Source of the DNA: Halomonas alkalicola
Lineage (GTDB): Bacteria; Pseudomonadota; Gammaproteobacteria; Pseudomonadales; Halomonadaceae
Length of the DNA stretch: 64,000 nucleotides
Direction: 5' to 3'
Assembly (NCBI RefSeq): GCF_030704205.1
Contig: NZ_CP131913.1
Span: 3,162,001-3,226,000 of the forward strand
The notes beneath the pieces are model-generated. The model saw only the letters and a list, made by a program, of their open reading frames with translations. It had not been told where the DNA came from and searched no databases. The position numbers and the translations under genes are program-made. Shown in pieces: positions 17,169 through 25,100 of this stretch. Position 1 is the stretch's first letter. Every line of letters starts with the position of its first letter.

Positions 17169-18116
17169 CTAGATCAGCCCCGCCACCTTGAGGGCGAAGG
17201 CCCCGACGGTCACGGTGAGGCTGGCCATCAGGGTGGTCAGGGCGATGATATTGGCGCTCAGCACAGCGTTGCCGCCCATGGCCTTGGCCATCACGAAGGC
17301 CGCCGCCGCCGTGGGGCTGGCGAAGAAAAGGAACATCACCCCCAGCTCGCGCCCCTCGAAGCCGGCCAGCCAGGCCGCGCCGGTGGCCAGTATCGGCACC
17401 GTCACCATCTTGAGCAGGCTGGCGCTGGTGGCCAGGCGGCCCGAGTCGCGGATCGCCTCCAGGGAGGGGGTGGCACCGATGCAGATCAGCGCCAGCGGCA
17501 GGGTCAGGGAGGCGAAGTAGTCGCCGGAGGTCATCAGCCAGCCCGGCAGGCGCAGCTCCAGGGCGGCGATCGGCACGGCGGCCACCACCGCGAGGATCAG
17601 CGGGTTGCGGGCGATATGGGCGAGGATGCTGCGCCAGTCCGCGCGCTGTCCCTCCTGGTAGGTGGCCAGCGCCACCACCGAGAGGGCGTTGTAGGTGAGG
17701 ATCACCACCCCCAGCAGCAGCCCGCCGGCGGAGAGTCCGTACTCCCCGTACATGCCGGCGGCCAGGGCCAGCCCGACGATGCCGCAGTTACCTCGGAAGG
17801 CCCCCTGGATATAGACCCCGCGCTCCGCATGGGGCACGCGCAGCCTGGCCCAGCCCCAGCAGAACAGGAAGCTGCCCAGGGTGGCCAGGGCGAAGAAGCC
17901 CAGCAGCCGCGGGTTGAGGGTGGCGTCCAGGTCGGCGCGGATGATGCTCAGGAAGATCAGCGTCGGCATGGTGCCGCGGAAGACCAGCTGGGAGGCGGTG
18001 GTGACGAAGGCGCCGTCGATCCAGCCGGCGCGCTTGAGCCCCAGGCCGATGAACACCATGGCGAACACCGGCAGCGTCACCTCCAGGGTCTGGAAGAAGA
18101 GGGCGGCAAGCTCCAC
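17169..18116 (-). CDS. AEC family (auxin efflux carrier-like) transporter
   Basis: A 315-residue inner-membrane protein with about ten hydrophobic helices. Family traits include MVFIGLGLKRAGWID near the N-terminus, the FRGNCGIVGLALAAG loop near residues 108-122, and GGNAVLSANIIALTTLMASL near the C-terminus. Bacterial AEC members transport dicarboxylates such as malate or malonate; the substrate here is unknown. The gene is convergent with sixA across the dispersed repeat. A possible 34-codon gene starts just upstream on the same strand. Confidence 0.9.
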   Translation of the reverse strand: MELAALFFQTLEVTLPVFAMVFIGLGLKRAGWIDGAFVTTASQLVFRGTMPTLIFLSIIRADLDATLNPRLLGFFALATLGSFLFCWGWARLRVPHAERGVYIQGAFRGNCGIVGLALAAGMYGEYGLSAGGLLLGVVILTYNALSVVALATYQEGQRADWRSILAHIARNPLILAVVAAVPIAALELRLPGWLMTSGDYFASLTLPLALICIGATPSLEAIRDSGRLATSASLLKMVTVPILATGAAWLAGFEGRELGVMFLFFASPTAAAAFVMAKAMGGNAVLSANIIALTTLMASLTVTVGAFALKVAGLI

Positions 18117-18128
18117 GCGGCGGTGCTC

Positions 18129-18233
18129 CTAGCGGGCCAGCCAGAGGCCGACGACAATGGCGGCGATCACCGCGGCGAAGAAGAGGCGGTTGCGCAGGCG
18201 GGTATCACGGGGTGGCTTGGGCGTTGGGCTCAC
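18129..18233 (-). CDS. Possible small single-helix membrane protein (34 aa)
   Basis: An open frame from a GTG at 18231-18233 to a TAG at 18129-18131. It encodes a basic, Pro-rich N-terminus (VSPTPKPPRDTRLRNR) followed by one membrane helix (LFFAAVIAAIVVGLWLAR). A GGAG lies about 8 bases before the GTG. It ends 12 bp before the AEC transporter start, so the two could be co-transcribed. The composition looks like a genuine one-helix inner-membrane peptide with positive-inside topology, but the short length makes this uncertain. Confidence 0.45.
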   Translation of the reverse strand: MSPTPKPPRDTRLRNRLFFAAVIAAIVVGLWLAR

Positions 18234-18344
18234 GGGGGCTCCGGGCGTGTTCGGCGGGGAAGATGGCTTGGCGAATCATGGTAATCCCGTTAGCCTGCTA
18301 CTGCCACACGGGGCCTTCGTCGGCCCGCCTACCTGGATGATCCC

Positions 18345-19151
18345 ATGCCCTCACCGACCCCCCTTCCCCGGCTGCTGTTTGCCCACGCCAACGGCTTTCC
18401 CGGCTCCAGCTATCGCAGCTTCCTGGCGCCCCTGGCCGAGCGCTTCGATCTCCACCCGCTGGACCGCATCGGCCACCACCCCGACTTTCCGGTGGGCCAC
18501 AACTGGCTGGCGCTTCGCGATGAGCTGCTGCATACCCTCGAGTCCTTCGACGCGCCGGTGATTGGCGTGGGCCACTCCATGGGGGGCGTGCTGATGGCCA
18601 TGGCCGCCGAGGCGTCGCCCGAGCGCTTTCGCTGCGTGGTGATGCTCGACCCGCCCCTGATGCTGGGGCTGGACGCCTGGGCCATGAAGGCCGCCAAGCG
18701 CTTCGGCTTCGTCGACCGGGTGACCCCGGCCGGCCAGAGCCAGGGGCGCCGCGCCGTCTGGCCCGACCGCGAGGCCATGCGCCACTCGCTGCGCCGGCGG
18801 CGGCTGTTTCGCCGCTTCACCCCCGAGGCGCTGCAGGACTACGTTGCGGGCGGCACCCGGCTGCTCGACGACGGCCAGGCGGTGCTGCTCTACGACCCCC
18901 AGGTGGAAGTGGAGATCTTCCGCCATCTGCCCGATCACCTGGGCGACCTGCCGCGCCGGCTGCGGGTGCCCTTCGCCCTGCTCGCCGGAGAGGAGTCCGA
19001 CCTGCTCACCCCGCGCCGGCGCCGCAGGCTCCGGCGCCACGGCGTGCCGGTGACCCTGGTGCCGGGTACCCACATGTTTCCCATGGAGCACCCCGACGAG
19101 GCCCGTCGGATCCTGCTCGAGACCCTCGATGCACTGCTGGAGGCCCGATGA
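18345..19151 (+). CDS. Alpha/beta-fold hydrolase
   Basis: A 268-residue cytosolic hydrolase of the alpha/beta family. The oxyanion segment is LLFAHANGFPGSSYRS near residues 10-25. The nucleophile elbow is GVGHSMGGVLMAM (Gly-His-Ser-Met-Gly, Ser near residue 79). The C-terminal catalytic His lies in VPGTHMFPMEHPDEA. It starts a run of three hydrolase genes with 4-bp ATGA overlaps (this gene, a second alpha/beta hydrolase and a patatin), suggesting a coupled lipid or ester degradation unit. No specific substrate can be assigned. Confidence 0.85.
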   Translation: MPSPTPLPRLLFAHANGFPGSSYRSFLAPLAERFDLHPLDRIGHHPDFPVGHNWLALRDELLHTLESFDAPVIGVGHSMGGVLMAMAAEASPERFRCVVMLDPPLMLGLDAWAMKAAKRFGFVDRVTPAGQSQGRRAVWPDREAMRHSLRRRRLFRRFTPEALQDYVAGGTRLLDDGQAVLLYDPQVEVEIFRHLPDHLGDLPRRLRVPFALLAGEESDLLTPRRRRRLRRHGVPVTLVPGTHMFPMEHPDEARRILLETLDALLEAR

Positions 19152-20035
19152 ACGAACCTGTTGAACTGCGCCTGGCCGAGGGCCGCCTGGCCGCCCTGGC
19201 CTGGGGCGACGCCGGCAGGCCGACCTGGCTCGCCCTGCACGGCTGGCTCGACAACGCCGCCAGCTTCAGCCGCCTGGCGCCGCGCCTGGTGGCACGCCTC
19301 GGCATCCGGGTGGTGGCCCTGGACTTCTCCGGCCACGGCCGTTCGGCCCACTCCCCCGGCGACTACGCCCTCTGGGACTACTGCCACGACGTGCTGGACG
19401 CCGCCGATGCGCTCGGCCTCGAGCGGCTGACGCTGCTGGCCCACTCCATGGGGGCGGGGGTCGCCTGCCTGACCGCAGCGGCGCTGCCGGAGCGGCTCGC
19501 GCGACTGGTGCTCATCGACGGCCTGGGGGCGGTGACCACCGAAGCCGAGCACGCCCCGGAGCAGCTGCGCCGGGGCCTGCTGGCCCATCGTCGTGCCGTG
19601 TCCCCCGCTCCCCACTATCCTGATAGCGAGACCGCCGTGGCGTCGCGGGTCGCGGGAGGTGCGACACCCATCGATGCCGACACCGCCGCTCCCCTGGTGG
19701 CGCGCAACCTGGTCGAGCGTGCCGATGGACGCGTGGCCCTGGGTACCGATGCGCGCCTGCTGCGCCCCTCCCCGGTGCGCTTCTGCCCCGAGCAGGCCCT
19801 GGCCTGCCTGGGTGCGATTCGCGCGCCGACCCTGCTGGTGGAGGGGGAGACGGGGATCCTGGGCGAGAGCGAACGGGCCCGGCTGGCGCGAGGGGCGGTG
19901 CCGGGCCTGGTGCGCCGGGTGCTCCCCGGGGGGCACCACCTGCACCTGGAGCCCGGGGCCGTGGAGGCGGTCGCCGAGGCAATCGGCGCCTGGCGCGGAG
20001 AGACAACCGATGAAACCGAGGAGACGAGGGCATGA
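19148..20035 (+). CDS. Alpha/beta-fold hydrolase
   Basis: A 295-residue alpha/beta hydrolase. It has the N-terminal LALHGWLDNAASFSRLAPRL segment, DFSGHGRSAH, the nucleophile elbow LLAHSMGAGVACLTAAALPE (Ser near residue 100), and the catalytic His in VLPGGHHLHLEPGAVEAVAE. It resembles MhpC/esterase-lipase-type enzymes and eukaryotic serine hydrolase-like proteins. Its start overlaps the upstream hydrolase by 4 bp and its end overlaps the patatin gene by 4 bp, so the three are translationally coupled. Confidence 0.87.
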   Translation: MNEPVELRLAEGRLAALAWGDAGRPTWLALHGWLDNAASFSRLAPRLVARLGIRVVALDFSGHGRSAHSPGDYALWDYCHDVLDAADALGLERLTLLAHSMGAGVACLTAAALPERLARLVLIDGLGAVTTEAEHAPEQLRRGLLAHRRAVSPAPHYPDSETAVASRVAGGATPIDADTAAPLVARNLVERADGRVALGTDARLLRPSPVRFCPEQALACLGAIRAPTLLVEGETGILGESERARLARGAVPGLVRRVLPGGHHLHLEPGAVEAVAEAIGAWRGETTDETEETRA

Positions 20036-21126
20036 GCGACAGGGAGCGTAAGGGCAAGCGGGTGGCCCTGGTGCTGGGCAGCGGTGGGGCCCGGGGCTAT
20101 GCCCATATCGGCGTGATCGAGGAACTCGAGGCCCGGGGCTACCGGGTGGTGGCCATCTCCGGCTGCTCCATGGGGGCGCTGGTGGGGGGCATCTATGCGG
20201 CCGGGCAGCTCAAGGGCTACCGCGACTGGGTGTGCCGGCTCGCCTACTTCGACGTGCTCAAGCTGGTGGACGTCACCTGGAGTCCCATGGGGGCGATGCG
20301 CGCCAGCAAGGTGATGGAGAAGCTGGAGTCCCTGGTCGGCGACGTGCGCATCGAGGAGCTGCCGATACCCGTCACCACCGTGGCTACCGATCTCACCCGC
20401 CAGCGCGAGGTGTGGTTCCAGAGCGGGCCGCTGCTGGAGGCGATCCGCGCCTCCATCGCCGTGCCCGGGGTGATCACGCCGGTGCACCGCGGCGACCAGG
20501 TGCTGGTGGATGGCGGCCTGCTCAATCCGCTGCCGATCATCCCCATCGTCTCGGCCCACGCCGACTTCGTGATGGCGGTCAACGCCACCGCCCACAGCCC
20601 GCGCCCGGTCACTCTCGAGGAGCTGCTGCCGCCGGACCAAGCGGCCGAGGAGCGGGCCCGGGAAGAGGCCCGGGATGCCGGCGGCATCGACTTCGGCGGC
20701 TGGGTCGACGAGGTGCGCAGCGCCGCCAGCCGCTGGTTCGATGGCCTGGGGGCGGGCACCGGCAGTGCCGATGGCGAGGAGGGCGACCAGAGCGAGGCAG
20801 GGGTCCGCCGCCGCCAGTGGGGCCGGCTGGACATGGTGCTGGCCTCCTTCGATATCACCCAGGCGGCGCTGGCCAAGTACAAGGTGGCGGGCTATCCGCC
20901 GGACGTGCTGATCGAGGTGCCCAAGACGGTGTGTGGCGCCTACGAGTTCCATCGCGCCGAGGCGCTGATCATGCTGGGGCGCCACCTGGCGGTGGAGGCG
21001 CTGGATCGCTACGAGGGGCACTGCCATCCGGGCTTCGGGGAAGGTGGCATCGTGGTGGACCCGGTCCAGCCCGGTCTCATCTCCCCGGAGCCCCCGGGCG
21101 CGCCCGAACCGGACGGGCGCGAATGA
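20032..21126 (+). CDS. Patatin-like phospholipase
   Basis: A 364-residue patatin-domain protein with a Ser-Asp dyad. It shows the glycine-rich oxyanion loop VLGSGGARGYAHIGVIEELE near residues 13-32, the nucleophile elbow SGCSMGALVGGIYAAG (Ser near residue 46), and the Asp motif VDGGLLNPLPIIPI near residues 160-173. The N-terminal patatin domain resembles RssA/YchK of other proteobacteria; about 150 residues with a Glu/Gly-rich loop follow. It is the last gene of the hydrolase trio and ends 1 bp before the convergent Smr gene. Confidence 0.9.
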   Translation: MSDRERKGKRVALVLGSGGARGYAHIGVIEELEARGYRVVAISGCSMGALVGGIYAAGQLKGYRDWVCRLAYFDVLKLVDVTWSPMGAMRASKVMEKLESLVGDVRIEELPIPVTTVATDLTRQREVWFQSGPLLEAIRASIAVPGVITPVHRGDQVLVDGGLLNPLPIIPIVSAHADFVMAVNATAHSPRPVTLEELLPPDQAAEERAREEARDAGGIDFGGWVDEVRSAASRWFDGLGAGTGSADGEEGDQSEAGVRRRQWGRLDMVLASFDITQAALAKYKVAGYPPDVLIEVPKTVCGAYEFHRAEALIMLGRHLAVEALDRYEGHCHPGFGEGGIVVDPVQPGLISPEPPGAPEPDGRE

Positions 21127-21127
21127 G

Positions 21128-21700
21128 TCAGGCCTCGCCGCGGCGGCGCAGCAGCACGTAGACGGCGCCGGTGCCGCCATCGGCCTCGACGGCGGAGCAG
21201 AAGGCCAGCACGGCGGGCCATTCGCGCAGCCAGGCATTCACATGGCTCTTGATCACCGGGTAGTCGCTGGTGGTTCCCCAGGCCTTGCCGTGGACCACCA
21301 GCACGCAGCGGCGCCGCTCGGCGCTGGCCTCGCGCAGGAAGGCCTCGAGCTCGGCACGGGCCTCCTCCAGGGTGTAGCCGTGCAGGTCGAGGCCCGCCTC
21401 CCAGGCCAGCTGGCCGCGCTTGAGCCGCTGGCGGGTGCGCCAGGGCAGGTCGGGCAGGGCGAACTCCAGGGTCTCCGAGGGGCGCACGGCCTCCACGCGG
21501 CCGTCGGAGGTGCGCCCGCTGGCGCCGGCCTCGCTCGCGGCCTGGGCGGCGGCGCGGCGCTCGGCAGCCGCGGGATCCTCGCGCCGCACACGGCCGGGGT
21601 CGGCACGGTTGGTGCGCAGGCGGCGCACGCCTGCCTCGCGCAGCGCCTGGCGGAAGGCGCTGATCTCGTCGTCGTCCGGGCGGTGGCGGTCTCGGCTCAT
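21128..21700 (-). CDS. Smr-domain protein (SmrA/SmrB type)
   Basis: A 190-residue protein with a C-terminal Smr domain. The DLHGYTLEEARAELEAFL motif lies near residues 104-121 and the VVHGKAWGTT / VIKSHVNAWLRE block follows. The N-terminal part is charged and Ala/Arg-rich. Smr domains are nucleases; in E. coli SmrB cleaves mRNA at collided ribosomes and SmrA is a related endonuclease. Which of the two this is cannot be decided here. The ATG at 21698-21700 was chosen; no homologous sequence is visible upstream. It is divergent from prmB and convergent with the patatin gene. Confidence 0.9.
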   Translation of the reverse strand: MSRDRHRPDDDEISAFRQALREAGVRRLRTNRADPGRVRREDPAAAERRAAAQAASEAGASGRTSDGRVEAVRPSETLEFALPDLPWRTRQRLKRGQLAWEAGLDLHGYTLEEARAELEAFLREASAERRRCVLVVHGKAWGTTSDYPVIKSHVNAWLREWPAVLAFCSAVEADGGTGAVYVLLRRRGEA

Positions 21701-21826
21701 GGCGATGGGGGCCAGTCGGGAAAGTGAAGGGGACCCAGTATAACCAGCGTGGCGTGGCTGTGAACCGCCCCGGCGGTTACAATCGGCCCTCCTTGCCCGA
21801 TTCGCCCGACAACGACAGGATGCCCC

Positions 21827-22774
21827 GTGGCCGCCCGCAACGACTCCTCCTCGACCCTGACGCTTCCCGACTCCGAGCTGCGCGATGGCCTGATCACCCT
21901 GCGTGACTGCCTGCGCTGGGCGGCCAGCGAGTTCCACCTGGCCGGGCTCTTCTACGGCCACGGCACCGACTCCCCCTGGGACGAGGCGGTGGCGCTGACC
22001 CTGGGCGCCCTGCACCTGCCCTGGAGCGTCGACCCGGCGGTGCTCGACGCCCGCCTGCTGCCCATGGAGCGCGCGCGCATCGTGGCCCTGGTGCGCAGCC
22101 GCATCACCACTCGCCGTCCGCTGCCCTACCTGCTGGGCGAGGCCTTTTTCGCCGGCTACCCCTTCGACGTGGACGAGCGGGTGCTGATCCCTCGCTCACC
22201 CATCGCCGAGCTGATCGAGCACGGCTTCGCCGCCTGGTTCCCCGACGAGCCGCCGGCCCGGGTGCTGGATCTCTGCACCGGCTCCGGCTGCATCGGCATC
22301 GCCGCCGCCCTGCACCTGCCCACCTGCGAGGTGGACCTCGGCGACATCAGCGAGGAGGCCCTGGCGGTGGCCCGCCAGAACATCACCCGCCATGACGTGG
22401 GCGAGCGGGTGCGTGCGGTGCACTCCGACCTCTTCGCGGCGCTGCCGGGCCGCTACGACCTGATCGTCTCCAACCCGCCCTACGTGGATGCGCGCGACCT
22501 GGCCACCATGCCCGCCGAGTTCCGCCACGAGCCGGCTCTGGCCCTGGGGGCCGGGGCCGACGGCCTGGAGATCGTGCGGCGTATCCTGCGCGAGGCCCGC
22601 GAGCACCTCACCGAGCGCGGCGTGCTGATCGTCGAGGTCGGCAACTCCGACCACCATCTGGAGGCCGCCTTCCCCGAGGTGCCCTTCCTGTGGCTCGAAT
22701 TCGAGCGCGGCGGCCAGGGGGTCTTCGCCCTGACCGCCGATGAACTCGACGCCCATGCGGCGTCCTTCGCCTGA
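21827..22774 (+). CDS. prmB: Ribosomal protein uL3 glutamine methyltransferase PrmB
   Basis: A 315-residue SAM-dependent methyltransferase that N5-methylates a glutamine of ribosomal protein L3. The N-terminal helical domain is followed by SAM motif [21 protein letters not shown] near residues 147-166 and the glutamine-binding NPPYVDARD near residues 220-228. The GTG at 21827 was chosen because AACGACAGGA lies just upstream and an ATG at 21820 is in a different frame. It is followed after 28 bp by aroC, a common neighbour of prmB in gammaproteobacteria. Confidence 0.95.
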   Translation: MAARNDSSSTLTLPDSELRDGLITLRDCLRWAASEFHLAGLFYGHGTDSPWDEAVALTLGALHLPWSVDPAVLDARLLPMERARIVALVRSRITTRRPLPYLLGEAFFAGYPFDVDERVLIPRSPIAELIEHGFAAWFPDEPPARVLDLCTGSGCIGIAAALHLPTCEVDLGDISEEALAVARQNITRHDVGERVRAVHSDLFAALPGRYDLIVSNPPYVDARDLATMPAEFRHEPALALGAGADGLEIVRRILREAREHLTERGVLIVEVGNSDHHLEAAFPEVPFLWLEFERGGQGVFALTADELDAHAASFA

Positions 22775-22802
22775 TTTCCGATCCCTTCGAGGAGGAGCGC
22801 CC

Positions 22803-23888
22803 ATGTCCGGCAACACCTTCGGCAAGCTGTTTACCGTCACCACCTTCGGCGAGAGCCATGGCCCCGCGCTCGGCGCCATCGTCGATGGCTGCCCGCCGGG
22901 GCTGCCGCTCACCGAGGAGGACCTGCAGCGCGACCTGGACCGCCGCCGTCCCGGCACCTCGCGCCACACCACCCAGCGTCGCGAGCCCGACCGGGTGAAG
23001 ATCCTCTCCGGGGTCTTCGAGGGGGTCACCACCGGCACCTCGATCGGCCTGCTGATCGAGAACACCGACCAGCGCTCCAAGGACTACGGCAACATCAAGG
23101 ACCAGTTCCGGCCGGCCCACGCCGACTACAGCTACCACCACAAGTACGGCCTGCGCGACTACCGCGGCGGCGGGCGCTCCAGCGCCCGGGAGACCGCCAT
23201 GCGGGTCGCCGCCGGGGCCATCGCCAAGAAGTACCTCGCCAGTCGAGGCATTGCCATTCGCGGCTACATGAGCCAGCTTGGTCCCATCGCCATCGACTTC
23301 CAGAGCTGGGAGGCGGTGGACGACAACCCCTTCTTCTGCCCCGACCCGGCCAGGGTGCCCGAGCTCGAGGCCTACATGGATCAGCTGCGCCGCGATCAGG
23401 ACTCGGTGGGGGCCAGGATCACCGTGGTGGCCGAAGGCGTGCCCCCCGGGCTCGGCGAGCCGGTGTTCGATCGCCTCGATGCCGAGCTGGCCCACGGCCT
23501 GATGAGCATCAATGCGGTGAAGGGGGTGGAGATCGGCGACGGCTTCGCCTCGGTCAGCCAGCGGGGCAGCGAGCACCGCGACGAGATGACCCCGGAGGGC
23601 TTCCTCTCCAACCACGCCGGCGGGGTGCTCGGCGGGATCTCCAGCGGCCAGGCCATCGTCGCCCACCTGGCGCTCAAGCCCACCTCCAGCATCACCACGC
23701 CCGGCCGCAGCATCGATGTCCATGGCAATCCCGTGGAGGTGGTCACCAAGGGGCGCCATGACCCCTGCGTGGGCATCCGCGCCACCCCCATCGCCGAGGC
23801 GATGATGGCGCTGACCCTGATGGACCACCTGCTGCGCCATCGCGCCCAGAACGCCGAGGTGCGCGTGGCGACCCCGGTGCTGCGTTGA
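22803..23888 (+). CDS. aroC: Chorismate synthase
   Basis: A 361-residue FMN-dependent enzyme converting 5-enolpyruvylshikimate-3-phosphate to chorismate, the branch point for aromatic amino acids. All family signatures are present: [19 protein letters not shown] near residues 16-34, [20 protein letters not shown] near residues 104-123, [20 protein letters not shown], and [13 protein letters not shown] near the C-terminus. The ATG at 22803 follows GAGGAG. Chorismate made here feeds the TrpE/TrpG enzyme encoded at 48-50 kb. It appears co-transcribed with prmB. Confidence 0.98.
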   Translation: MSGNTFGKLFTVTTFGESHGPALGAIVDGCPPGLPLTEEDLQRDLDRRRPGTSRHTTQRREPDRVKILSGVFEGVTTGTSIGLLIENTDQRSKDYGNIKDQFRPAHADYSYHHKYGLRDYRGGGRSSARETAMRVAAGAIAKKYLASRGIAIRGYMSQLGPIAIDFQSWEAVDDNPFFCPDPARVPELEAYMDQLRRDQDSVGARITVVAEGVPPGLGEPVFDRLDAELAHGLMSINAVKGVEIGDGFASVSQRGSEHRDEMTPEGFLSNHAGGVLGGISSGQAIVAHLALKPTSSITTPGRSIDVHGNPVEVVTKGRHDPCVGIRATPIAEAMMALTLMDHLLRHRAQNAEVRVATPVLR

Positions 23889-23955
23889 GGAGGGCTCCGC
23901 CAGGCAGTGTGCGGGCTGCTACACTGCCTGGCATCACCACCGCAAGGGCAACGCC

Positions 23956-24411
23956 ATGAAGATCAATGTCGAGTTCGACCTGACCCCCGAGGAGTTTCGC
24001 CAGTCGCTGGGGCTGCCCGACGTGGCGGTTTTCCAGCAGCAGCTGATGGAGCAGATCCAGAAGCAGATGGAGTCCGGCGTGGAGGGCTATGACCCCATGA
24101 GCCTGATGCAGCCGTTCCTGCAGCAGTCGGGCATGGGGCAGGGGCTGACCCAGGGGCTCTCCCAGGGGCTCTCCCAGGGGCTCTCCCAGGGCCTGTCGAG
24201 CTTCGGCACCTACCAGCTGATGATGCTCGACATGCTCAAGCAGGCCGGCCAGAGCGCCGCCCAGAGCAAGCCCGAGGCGTCCAGCGGCGCGGCGTCGGAT
24301 AGCGCTGCATCCTCCTCCGCGTCCCGCGCGACAGGCAAGGCCGGCGGCACCGGAAGCGCGGCGAAGAAGGGGGCTGCCAGCGCCCGCTCGCGGGCCAAGC
24401 GCGACAGCTGA
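23956..24411 (+). CDS. DUF6489 family protein with QGLS repeats (PHA-cluster associated)
   Basis: A 151-residue protein. The first part (MKINVEFDLTPEEFRQSLGL, then FQQQLMEQIQKQM) matches the short DUF6489 family commonly found beside PHA genes. The middle holds four to five Gln-Gly-Leu-Ser units encoded by a 12-bp tandem repeat. The tail is Ala/Ser/Lys-rich with a basic end. The arrangement resembles small phasin-like or granule-associated proteins, and the next genes are a phasin and PHA synthase. A role at PHA granules is inferred from context only. Confidence 0.75.
   Translation: MKINVEFDLTPEEFRQSLGLPDVAVFQQQLMEQIQKQMESGVEGYDPMSLMQPFLQQSGMGQGLTQGLSQGLSQGLSQGLSSFGTYQLMMLDMLKQAGQSAAQSKPEASSGAASDSAASSSASRATGKAGGTGSAAKKGAASARSRAKRDS
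24139..24198 (+). repeat. 12-bp coding minisatellite
   Basis: Five units of CAGGGGCTCTCC (24139, 24151, 24163, 24175, 24187). The second to fourth are identical, while the first and last diverge slightly. Each unit is four codons (Gln-Gly-Leu-Ser), so copy-number change by slippage keeps the frame. Confidence 0.95.
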
Positions 24412-24532
24412 TCCCCCGCCTGCCTTCGCCTTTCATCGTCTTGCAACCTGGGCCGTGGCAGACTAGGCTTTGTGCAGTGCAACATGCCGGGCGCATCGCC
24501 CGCCATCCGTCACCGTTTCGGGAGACCACCTC

Positions 24533-24961
24533 ATGCAGGACAACAAGATGATCGATGCCTTCAACGAGCAGACCCGCCAGTTCTTCGAGCCGATGCGCAA
24601 GCTCAACTCCCTGATGCTGGACAACATGGAGAAGCTGACCCAGTACCAGATGGAGTCCATGAAGCGCTACAGCCAGCTCGGCACCGAGCGGCTGCGTGAC
24701 GCCAGCGAGGTCAGCGACGCCGACTCCATGCAGGCCTTCACCGCCCGCCAGGCCGAGGTGATGAACCAGCTCTCCCAGCAGATGCTCGAGGACGCCAAGG
24801 CGCTCTCCGAGATGAGCCTGGAGTTCAAGGCCGAGCTGGAGAGCCTGTTCGCCGAGCAGGCCAAGCTGGCCGAGCAGGTGGCCGCCAAGGCCGCCGCTGG
24901 CGAGAAGGCGAAGGCCGAGCCCGCCAAGGCCGCTTCCACCCGCGGTCCCAGCAAGAGCTGA
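24533..24961 (+). CDS. Phasin family protein
   Basis: A 142-residue amphipathic helical protein. It has the phasin pattern: MIDAFNEQTRQFFEPMRKLN, then LDNMEKLTQYQMESMKRYSQ, and long heptad-rich helices to about residue 110. An Ala/Lys-rich tail (AAKAAAGEKAKAEPAKAAS) ends the protein. Phasins coat polyhydroxyalkanoate granules and control their size. A start at 24533 (TCATGCAGGAC) is preceded by GGGAGA. It sits between the DUF6489 gene and phaC, confirming a PHA locus. A stem-loop follows it. Confidence 0.9.
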   Translation: MQDNKMIDAFNEQTRQFFEPMRKLNSLMLDNMEKLTQYQMESMKRYSQLGTERLRDASEVSDADSMQAFTARQAEVMNQLSQQMLEDAKALSEMSLEFKAELESLFAEQAKLAEQVAAKAAAGEKAKAEPAKAASTRGPSKS

Positions 24962-25018
24962 GCCACCATTGCCAGGCAGGATGAACCAGCGGCGCGCCCA
25001 GACGCGCCTCTGAACAGC

Positions 25019-25045
25019 CCGCTACCCGTCCAGGACGGGTGGCGG
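25019..25045 (+). terminator. Stem-loop between phasin gene and phaC
   Basis: CCGCTACCCGTCC pairs with GGACGGGTGGCGG across a minimal loop, giving up to 13 pairs including one G-T. There is no T-tract downstream, so it is more likely an attenuating or mRNA-stabilising hairpin. It may let phasin be made in excess over the synthase (inference). Confidence 0.5.
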
Positions 25046-25100
25046 ATTGCGCTATTTGCAGTCGGCACCGAGGCGGTGGCCGGCGCGTCAGGAGGGGTCA

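Noticed and set aside
24139..24198. Tandem repeat considered as a CRISPR-like array
   Set aside because: 12-bp units without spacers, inside a coding frame and preserving it.
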